DNA of 64,000 nt from an uncultured Flavobacterium sp. (lineage in GTDB: Bacteria; Bacteroidota; Bacteroidia; Flavobacteriales; Flavobacteriaceae). Made by a program: the position numbers and the translations under genes. Shown in pieces: positions 42,108-48,355 of this stretch. The notes below the pieces were generated by a model. That model made no database searches. It worked only from the letters and a program-made list of their open reading frames with translations, and was not told the origin of the DNA. The stretch is taken from NCBI RefSeq assembly GCF_963422545.1, contig NZ_OY730230.1:62001-126000 (forward strand). Reading direction: 5' to 3'. The number at the start of each line of letters is the position of its first letter. The stretch's first letter is position 1.

Positions 42108-43736
42108 CTACCAGGTTTTCCTACCTAATGCGTTTTCAAATGTGTCAATGATTGTATGTAAAGTTTTAACTTCCTCATTGGTTAATCCTTCATGAATTGC
42201 AGTAAACTGTATTCTTTGATTTGAATAACCATAAGGAGATCCTCCGTTATTTAAGCAGCCAATAAAATATGGTAATGTTGGTACTATTCCGGTTTGTGTT
42301 CCTGCTACAGTAGTATCTAAATTTCCATTTTTAGAATAACTTACCTGCGTATTTGTAGTTTTACTTATCGTATGAATTCCTTTTGCATTATTTACTGCTG
42401 CTTTTGAAATGCCAATAGTTCCGACAACAAATACATTATTATTTTTTGAAGCTCCATGATTCAAATGTATTTGATAACATTCCCACGGAGAACTTGATTT
42501 TTGCGCTCCAAAATCATAAGAATTTGTTGTGGTTGGTACATTATTTGTTCCGCAAACAATAGTTAAACCTGCATTTGAAAATGTATGATAAGTGTTTATA
42601 TTTAAAAAAGTATTTGCATAAGCATTGCTGCCATTTGTTTGGTATCCGTTAATAGAGTGAGTACCTGCGCCACTAAAGGTTAATCGAAAAGCAGTATTGG
42701 TATCTGATGGATTCTTTAGATTAAATTTGTGATTAGCTTGTGTAGTGCCTATAAACGGATAAGCGGCCTGTATTTTATTCCAAAGATTATTTACTTTTAA
42801 TGAAACGACCAAGTTGTTTATTATCTCTATGTAGTTGTAGTTCTGAGAGGTATTTATGAAATTTTCAGCATCTATATCTAAATTTATATTACCAGTTGTA
42901 AGATTTAGAGTGGCACTTAGAACAGATTTGTTATAAAAATTATCGACTGCAATTAAATTAATATTGCAATTGGTATTTTTAGTTAACCCTGTAACTATAT
43001 CTCCACTATTTTTTATGTCTTGTTTATAAAGGCCATTTACATATACTTCATAGAAATCTATCCCGTTAATTGAATCTGGAGGCGTGAAACTGAGTTGAAT
43101 TCCTGTATTATAAATAGCTGTTGCTGATAAATTTGTAATGCTACTTGGTTTTGAGAAATTAGTAATATATGTTATTGTGTTTCCAGTTGCTAAATATGCC
43201 AGATCTCCTTCAACTCCTCCTGAATTTATGGTTTGTAATATTTGATTTGCCCATATCTTGCCCAAGTTTAGATTTCCGGATCTAAAAACATTTTCATTTG
43301 TAACTGTATTGCCAATTCTTGTTACTGATGGAATATATAGTTTCTTTAAAAGATTTTTAGGTCTTCCACTAGGATAAAGATTTTGATCAAAAGCAGCTAT
43401 TGAAATGTAGGTGGCATTTGGAAAATAACCTTCTATCAATCCAGTATTATAAAAACCTTGATGACCAATTCCTGAAACAATTCCTGTAGGATCTCTATAG
43501 TAGGTAACTTGACTGAGATCGGAATGATTAAATCCTTTAACTTCGTAACTTCCACCAATTATAGCGCATTCTATATCATTATCTATAATTCGAAAAAGTT
43601 TAATTCGGTTAACGGCAATTCCTAATTTAGTTGCAAGCAATGCAGGTGTATTTATGGTAGGACTAATACCGCCTATATAAGTGTTTACTTTGTAATTGGT
43701 TCGTCCAAAAACTGTATTTTGTAGTAAATGTCCCAT
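42108..43736 (-). CDS. Fibre-like protein with LRR-like, FN3 and LamG-like regions, partner of the 43739 gene
   Basis: A 542-residue protein without signal peptide. It starts MGHLLQNTVFGRTNYKVNTY (shared partner module). Residues about 20-190 are BspA/LRR-like and align by eye with the start of the 580-residue protein (TYIGGISPTINTPALLATKLGI versus TFIGGVSATLNTPALIAAKLGI). A fibronectin type III-like domain spans about 195-285 (PSSITNLSATAIYNTGIQLSFTPP, then FYEVYVNG). A LamG-like carbohydrate-binding fold occupies about 340-540 and ends TIIDTFENALGRKTW, as in many Bacteroidetes phage-tail proteins. It begins 2 bp after the stop of the 252-residue partner. Ligand binding at the tip of a fibre is inferred. 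Confidence 0.7.
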   Translation of the reverse strand: MGHLLQNTVFGRTNYKVNTYIGGISPTINTPALLATKLGIAVNRIKLFRIIDNDIECAIIGGSYEVKGFNHSDLSQVTYYRDPTGIVSGIGHQGFYNTGLIEGYFPNATYISIAAFDQNLYPSGRPKNLLKKLYIPSVTRIGNTVTNENVFRSGNLNLGKIWANQILQTINSGGVEGDLAYLATGNTITYITNFSKPSSITNLSATAIYNTGIQLSFTPPDSINGIDFYEVYVNGLYKQDIKNSGDIVTGLTKNTNCNINLIAVDNFYNKSVLSATLNLTTGNINLDIDAENFINTSQNYNYIEIINNLVVSLKVNNLWNKIQAAYPFIGTTQANHKFNLKNPSDTNTAFRLTFSGAGTHSINGYQTNGSNAYANTFLNINTYHTFSNAGLTIVCGTNNVPTTTNSYDFGAQKSSSPWECYQIHLNHGASKNNNVFVVGTIGISKAAVNNAKGIHTISKTTNTQVSYSKNGNLDTTVAGTQTGIVPTLPYFIGCLNNGGSPYGYSNQRIQFTAIHEGLTNEEVKTLHTIIDTFENALGRKTW

Positions 43737-43738
43737 AA

Positions 43739-44497
43739 TTACACTCCTAATAATAAAATACTGTTAGTAGCACCTCTTTTAGTAAAAGTGAAAATTTGTT
43801 TCTCAGTTGTTGCTGCCGGAGTACCAAATAGCCAGGTATGAGGTGCTGTAATTACCCAGGTAATTGTAACTCCAGGTAATGTAATACCGTTAAAAATAAA
43901 GTTTGCAACCAAAGAAGTAGGAACAGTTAAGGTGCAGCTAGCAGTAAACAACACTGTTTTTCCATGCCAGGCATTTGGAATACTCTGACTTGTTCCTACT
44001 TCAATTTGATTAGAGATATCTTGTTTGTTTGATAAATCAATATTTCCGGTACCAATGATAGATGCACCATCGATTGTTTTGAAATCTGATGTAGTTGCTA
44101 AAATATAATCTCCTACTGGTTTGTTTTTTGGCAGGTCAAATTTAAGTGTACCATTTAATACATCGGGTAGGTCTGATCTGAAAATAACTCTTCTTTGAGA
44201 TGTTCCGGCAGATAGTAAAAAAGAATATGGTGTTGCTCCAATAGCAGATTTGGGATTTTGATAAACAAAAGCACCATCTCCGGCTACAGCTGAATCATTT
44301 ATAGAGAGATAACTTTCAAGGGAAGTTGTATTCTGCACCCAACTTTTACCATTATCCAGCGTTTGTTGTAGATTTTGGGAATTTTCGGGAGAAATATCGC
44401 TAAATTCTAATTCACCATGTTGGTTGGTAATTAGGGTTTTGTTTGGCTGATTAGTTTCTAAATCAGAAACTTTTATTCTGTTATGATCGATACTCAT
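43739..44497 (-). CDS. 252-residue fibre-locus paralogue, copy 3
   Basis: The most upstream of the three near-identical paralogues. Start module MSIDHNRIKVSDLETNQPNK, then GELEFSDISPENSQ, the central ATPYSFLLSAGTSQRR region and the C-terminal SWHGKTVLF-like region as in the others (here NAWHGKTVLFTASCTL). It is 8 residues different from copy 2. It lies 63 bp downstream of the 363-residue gene, which shares only the first 35 residues or so. The pair with the LamG-like partner (2-bp gap) repeats the arrangement of the other two cassettes. Confidence 0.7.
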   Translation of the reverse strand: MSIDHNRIKVSDLETNQPNKTLITNQHGELEFSDISPENSQNLQQTLDNGKSWVQNTTSLESYLSINDSAVAGDGAFVYQNPKSAIGATPYSFLLSAGTSQRRVIFRSDLPDVLNGTLKFDLPKNKPVGDYILATTSDFKTIDGASIIGTGNIDLSNKQDISNQIEVGTSQSIPNAWHGKTVLFTASCTLTVPTSLVANFIFNGITLPGVTITWVITAPHTWLFGTPAATTEKQIFTFTKRGATNSILLLGV

Positions 44498-44560
44498 TTT
44501 TTTATTGTTGTTGATTAAAAATTAGAATTGATTATGTTAGTAATATTCCTTAATGAATAA

Positions 44561-45652
44561 CTAAAACTCTTCTTCAAAATAAAGAGTTAAGGATGGTGTA
44601 CGCCATATACCAGTGGATGTAGTAGGGTTTAAAAAACCGAATGTAACACCATCTCCTAAATTCCAAATCACAGAATCATTTATTTCTGTACCATAAGAAA
44701 AAGGAAAACTTCGTCCGCCTGAATAGGTACCAATTATTGATTTGGAAGCTGCTATTGTTGTTGAACCGGCAGATTGCAGAGGTCTTTTAAAAACATACAA
44801 TGTAAGATCAGATGATCCTAGTGCATTTCCGGCATGTATAGCTGCTTTTAATTTGCATTTAAAAGGTACCGCAAATCCTTGTGAAGGATTGTTTATTGAC
44901 ATTGTTGGTGAGTGTAGATTACCCGATTCTCGATCAGGCATATATGCTCCTGCATTGGCTGAATAGGTTCCTGTCCATGCAAAAGTTATTGAAAACGATC
45001 TTTTAGATCCATTAATTGATGATCCTTCAATTGTCCACTCATCCAGACCAATTTTAGTTAAAGTGCGAGTTTCCCCAGCTGTCATTGTCAAAGGAATGTT
45101 GGTAACAAAAGTAATTCCAGTACCTCCAATAGTAATAGATCCGCCATTTTTTTGAGTAATCTCTTTTTTAGTTCCTATTGGTATTGAAACTAATGAATTA
45201 GAAGGAACAGTAAGTGTAATAGGATTTGTACTCGAAAAAACAGTTCTTTTATTGATATTTGCAATATTGAGTGTATAAGTTGTACTTGAAATATTTTCTA
45301 TACCAAGTATCCAAGTACTAAATAATCCAGTTGCCCAATCATAAATTGCTTTGACACTTGGAAATAATGAGATGGAATTTTTATTTATTTCAATATCCTG
45401 AGCTTTGTTGTTGACATTTTCTTTTCCTGATAAACTTACGTTTAAAGTATCGATTGAGTCCTTTAAGATTTTACCTTGTCTTGCATCTAATGCTTTGCCT
45501 TCAATGGTGTAATCAAGGTTGTTATAATTATCGACTTTAATATTGTTAATGTCACTAAACTCCAATTCTCCATGAGAGTTAGTGGTTAAAATTTTATTTG
45601 GCTGATTAGTCTCTAAATCAGAAACTTTTATTCTGTTATGATCTATGCTCAT
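44561..45652 (-). CDS. Tail-fibre-like protein with MSIDHNRIK N-terminus
   Basis: A 363-residue protein without signal peptide. Residues 1-35 carry the shared module (MSIDHNRIKVSDLETNQPNK, then HGELEFSDI). Residues about 40-70 have the phage-tail phrase IEGKALDARQGKILKDSIDT, also found in the 596-residue protein. The remaining 290 residues are beta-rich (NKRTVFSSTNPITLTVPSNS; GDGVTFGFLNPTTSTGIWRT) and end in LTLYFEEEF. The two-part build, a conserved tip plus a unique body, matches a docking peptide with a private effector or receptor-binding domain. No 2-bp partner follows this gene, unlike the three 252-residue copies. Confidence 0.65.
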   Translation of the reverse strand: MSIDHNRIKVSDLETNQPNKILTTNSHGELEFSDINNIKVDNYNNLDYTIEGKALDARQGKILKDSIDTLNVSLSGKENVNNKAQDIEINKNSISLFPSVKAIYDWATGLFSTWILGIENISSTTYTLNIANINKRTVFSSTNPITLTVPSNSLVSIPIGTKKEITQKNGGSITIGGTGITFVTNIPLTMTAGETRTLTKIGLDEWTIEGSSINGSKRSFSITFAWTGTYSANAGAYMPDRESGNLHSPTMSINNPSQGFAVPFKCKLKAAIHAGNALGSSDLTLYVFKRPLQSAGSTTIAASKSIIGTYSGGRSFPFSYGTEINDSVIWNLGDGVTFGFLNPTTSTGIWRTPSLTLYFEEEF

Positions 45653-45706
45653 TTTTTTATAATTTAATAATGTTTTTAGTTTTAGTTTAGAAACTAATTT
45701 AGAAAA

Positions 45707-45810
45707 CCCAAATTCTGCATTAGACTAAACTATAAGAGAAAAAAGAGACTCAATTAATGAAGAGATACTTTTTTGTTTTTGGTTTAAAAATTTCTAATGC
45801 TGAATTTGGG
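45707..45810. repeat. 18-bp inverted repeat in the gap upstream of the 363-residue gene
   Basis: CCCAAATTCTGCATTAGA (45707-45724) and TCTAATGCTGAATTTGGG (45793-45810) are complementary with one mismatch and enclose 68 bp. It lies in the 218-bp gap between the Hint-domain gene and the first MSIxHNRIK gene. It could be an attenuating hairpin, or the ends of a small insertion or excised cassette. Confidence 0.55.
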
Positions 45811-45870
45811 CGAAAACTAGGAGATTTTAGGCAGATGAATTACTTTTATTCCTTAAATTCAGATTTTTAT

Positions 45871-46749
45871 TTATGACTCTGAATTTTCTGGTTGTTTATA
45901 ATTGTGAGTTAAAATTCCATTTGCAAAATAGGTATGAAACGGATTCAATGTCAATGGATAAATATTTCTTTCTTCTAAATTAATAGTGACAGATGTAACT
46001 GGTATAATTTCACTGTCGATTGTATATAAATTGTCTCCAACCAGAATATCTCCTAAAGGAATAAATCTCCAAAACCCATCACGTTGAATTAATTGCAAGT
46101 GAGTTGGAGTAGCTTCGAATAGCCCCTCATTAATGATCATTGTTTTATAGGCAAGCTTTTTCGATATTTTGGTTATTGGTGATATAATTCTGCTCTCTAA
46201 TAAGTATGCAGAGGACCATTTATACAATTCACTTGCATTATTGGTGTCAATTAATGTTTCAATTTCAGCAGAAAGCAGCAATTGATCCAGCTGTAACTCT
46301 TCGATTGCTTTTCTCGAACCATCAGGCAATGTTATTAGTGTGCCTTCAACAAAGCAGCCGGTACCACCTCCACCACCAGTAGGAGGTATATAGATAAGTT
46401 CACATGTTCCATGATTATTTGCATAAGTTTGTACATTTGCAGCTAACCATGCATCTGCTTGTGCATTTGCGTCCGCTTGGCTAATGGTGGAAAAAAATTG
46501 ACTTGGCAAAGAGGTAAGTGTAACAATACTTCCGCTATATCCATTTCCGCAATTATTCTTTTTGGCACTTAAATTTTTTTCTACACTATAATATCTTATA
46601 CTTGGAGCACAAGTAGCAGTATCTAAAACCGGTGCAATATAATCAGGATCTGTGACTACATTTGGTTTTGTTGGTTGCCCTGTAGAAGTCCCGTCATCTA
46701 CATAGTATAACTCTAGATTAGCGAATGATTTATATCCTGTATTTCCCAT
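45871..46749 (-). CDS. DUF5977 protein with C-terminal Hint (intein-like) domain
   Basis: A 292-residue protein without signal peptide. A DUF5977-type domain spans about 54-118 (AKKNNCGNGYSGSIVTLTS, then QADANAQADAWLAANVQTYANN). A glycine linker (PPTGGGGGTG) leads to a Hint domain, residues 132-283. Block A is C132-FVEGTLITLPDGSRKAIEEL, the TxxH motif is T214-PT-H217, and the C-terminal end is PFHTYFANGILTHN (H282-N283). These are the residues needed for N-S acyl shift and asparagine cyclisation in Hint/intein proteins. The residue after N283 is Tyr, not Cys/Ser/Thr, so cleavage or cross-linking without splicing is expected, as in bacterial intein-like domains. It is the second of two tandem DUF5977 genes. 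Confidence 0.8.
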   Translation of the reverse strand: MGNTGYKSFANLELYYVDDGTSTGQPTKPNVVTDPDYIAPVLDTATCAPSIRYYSVEKNLSAKKNNCGNGYSGSIVTLTSLPSQFFSTISQADANAQADAWLAANVQTYANNHGTCELIYIPPTGGGGGTGCFVEGTLITLPDGSRKAIEELQLDQLLLSAEIETLIDTNNASELYKWSSAYLLESRIISPITKISKKLAYKTMIINEGLFEATPTHLQLIQRDGFWRFIPLGDILVGDNLYTIDSEIIPVTSVTINLEERNIYPLTLNPFHTYFANGILTHNYKQPENSES

Positions 46750-46760
46750 ATTTTAAATTT

Positions 46761-47558
46761 TTAATATTTCATTACGATTTTTCCTGTAGAAGAATCTTTG
46801 ACATAGGTTATGTATCCAAGATTAGTTACAGATTCAATATTTTTAGCCAAATTTGTCCCTTGTATAGGTACTGTTGTAGAAAAATTTAAATATTGTACTT
46901 GTGTTCCGCCAACGTTAATCATGTCAAATCCTGATTTTTCCATTCGACCACCATTGTAGGTCACTATTTCAACATCGATATTTCCGCTATTTACTGTTCT
47001 ATACCATGATCCGGCCATTCTTACCTGAACTGTATTTAGAGTAGGGTAGTCTGTTATTATTTTACTAAAATTTACCAGGCAGCTTTCTACACCATTTGCT
47101 TGTGTATTATCACCTGCCCACATAATATAAGAGTTCTCTGCTAAAGCATTTTCGGGAATTTCGTTATTAAATCCGTGACCCCAGCCCATCCATTTATTAT
47201 CCAGAGATGTTCCCGAATTTATGATTCCGGTGTAGGTGTCAAAATCTTGTCCGGCTCCTAATGCCCATTTGTACCTAATAACCATATAATTAAAAGGTGA
47301 TAATTCAGTCGTGGGTTCAACCACACAAGAAGGATTTATTCCTCTCCAGGCAGTGATTCTGCAAGAGCCTGTGTTATTTGCATAGGCCTGTACGTTTGCA
47401 GCTAGCCATGCATCTGCTTTTGCATTTGCATCATCGGCACTTACGGTCGATACAAACTGATTTGCATTTGCAGTTAATGTGACGGAAGTTCCCATGACTC
47501 CGGCAGCGCAATCATTTTTTGCCGCAGTCGAGGACTTGGCTATATTGTAATATTCCAT
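46761..47558 (-). CDS. DUF5977-domain protein
   Basis: A 265-residue protein with an N-terminal DUF5977-type domain (about residues 1-70; TAAKNDCAAGVMGTSVTLTA, then DDANAKADAWLAANVQAYANN). This domain is very similar to the one in the neighbouring 292-residue Hint protein, 11 bp downstream. The rest (about 75-265) is beta-rich with no recognised domain (YKWALGAGQDFDTYTGIINSG; VRMAGSWYRTVNSGNIDVEIV). DUF5977 is known mainly from Bacteroidetes secreted or particle-associated proteins of unknown role. No signal peptide is seen. The paired arrangement suggests that the two share a binding partner through DUF5977. Confidence 0.7.
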   Translation of the reverse strand: MEYYNIAKSSTAAKNDCAAGVMGTSVTLTANANQFVSTVSADDANAKADAWLAANVQAYANNTGSCRITAWRGINPSCVVEPTTELSPFNYMVIRYKWALGAGQDFDTYTGIINSGTSLDNKWMGWGHGFNNEIPENALAENSYIMWAGDNTQANGVESCLVNFSKIITDYPTLNTVQVRMAGSWYRTVNSGNIDVEIVTYNGGRMEKSGFDMINVGGTQVQYLNFSTTVPIQGTNLAKNIESVTNLGYITYVKDSSTGKIVMKY

Positions 47559-47695
47559 GCTTTGTTTATAATTAATTATGAATTGTTCTAACTTATATAG
47601 TGATTTATTTCAATCAGAAGAATAAGTTTGATGAGGTAAGAAACTTTTGTCGTTTTATCCGATTTTTTGATTTCGCCTTTTGTAGTACTATTAAT

Positions 47696-48008
47696 TTATT
47701 TTCTTGCTATAAAGCTGAACTTTACAAAGAGCAATATGGCTTCATTACTTATAAAACCAATCGAAGAAGCAAGCCAGATACTTGGTTCTATTTTTAAGAC
47801 CAGATTTGAGAATCTAAAAAAGGTTAAAGCGATAAAAAAGCCAATAGTTAAATTAAGTAAATTGTCCTGAAGTAGGAAGGACCAAGATCAGCGATAAGGG
47901 GTGTCATCTTAGAATGGCTGTAAAAGCTCCGATAAAAGTTAATAGGAACCACGCCAAATAGGCTGATAGATCTGTGGTTCCTAATAACTGTTCTAAAATT
48001 ATTTTCAA
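47696..48008 (-). pseudogene. Decayed gene for a small (holin-like) membrane protein
   Basis: The gap 47559-48018 is not empty. On the minus strand a TTG at 48008 opens LKIILEQLLGTTDLSAYLAW then FLLTFIGAFTAILR, ending at a TGA (47904-47906). In the next frame the protein-like text continues as DDTPYR, a TGA (47888-47890), then SWSFLLQDNLLNLTIGFFIALTF. In the third frame it continues as RFSNLVLKIEPSIWLASSIG then FISNEAILLFVKFSFIARK, with a stop at 47696. Joined, this is a plausible protein of about 105 residues with three membrane segments. Two frameshifts and one stop break it. It may be a lost holin-like gene; sequencing error is possible. Plus-strand reading frames in the same place are shadows. 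Confidence 0.6.
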
Positions 48009-48018
48009 GAATTTATTA

Positions 48019-48285
48019 TTATTCTTGTTTTACGATTTCGCCTGTTTCAATGTTTACTCGAATATCTCCATGTTCATCTTTGATTGCTTTTTCCAATTCA
48101 TTGAAGTTTTGTTGCTGAACTGCAATCTGACTTAGAATATCAGCTTTCTGAAATTCATATTGAATAGACAATTCTCCCAATGATGTTCTGGCTTTGTCCA
48201 TGAAGGCATTAAAATCTTGTAATTTTTTTAATTGTTCTACATTGATTGCTTTTATTTCTTCTTTTTTTATTTCTTGTGTTTTCAT
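48019..48285 (-). CDS. Small coiled-coil protein of the fibre locus
   Basis: An 88-residue, highly charged protein, helical throughout (KKEEIKAINVEQLKKLQDFN, then FQKADILSQIAVQQQNFNELEKAIKDEHGD) and ending in a short strand-like tail (IRVNIETGEIVKQE). Size and pattern resemble small chaperone or scaffold proteins beside tail genes in Bacteroidetes phage-like clusters, but I do not recognise the family. It lies 70 bp downstream of the 970-residue fibre gene and directly before the decayed membrane-protein gene. Confidence 0.6.
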   Translation of the reverse strand: MKTQEIKKEEIKAINVEQLKKLQDFNAFMDKARTSLGELSIQYEFQKADILSQIAVQQQNFNELEKAIKDEHGDIRVNIETGEIVKQE

Positions 48286-48355
48286 TTTTATTATTTTAAT
48301 GTGTTTTTTGAATTTATTTTTGTTTTAGGAATAATCATTTCACGTCTATATTGGT

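Noticed and set aside
34406..43736. Interpretation of the BspA/LRR/DUF285 proteins as type IX-secreted cell-surface adhesins.
   Set aside because: They lack signal peptides and no type IX C-terminal sorting domain is evident; they are translationally coupled to phage-tail-like genes.
47600..47870. Plus-strand frames of 65 and 67 residues in the fibre locus.
   Set aside because: They lie opposite the decayed minus-strand membrane-protein gene, and the hydrophobic text is better explained as its complement.
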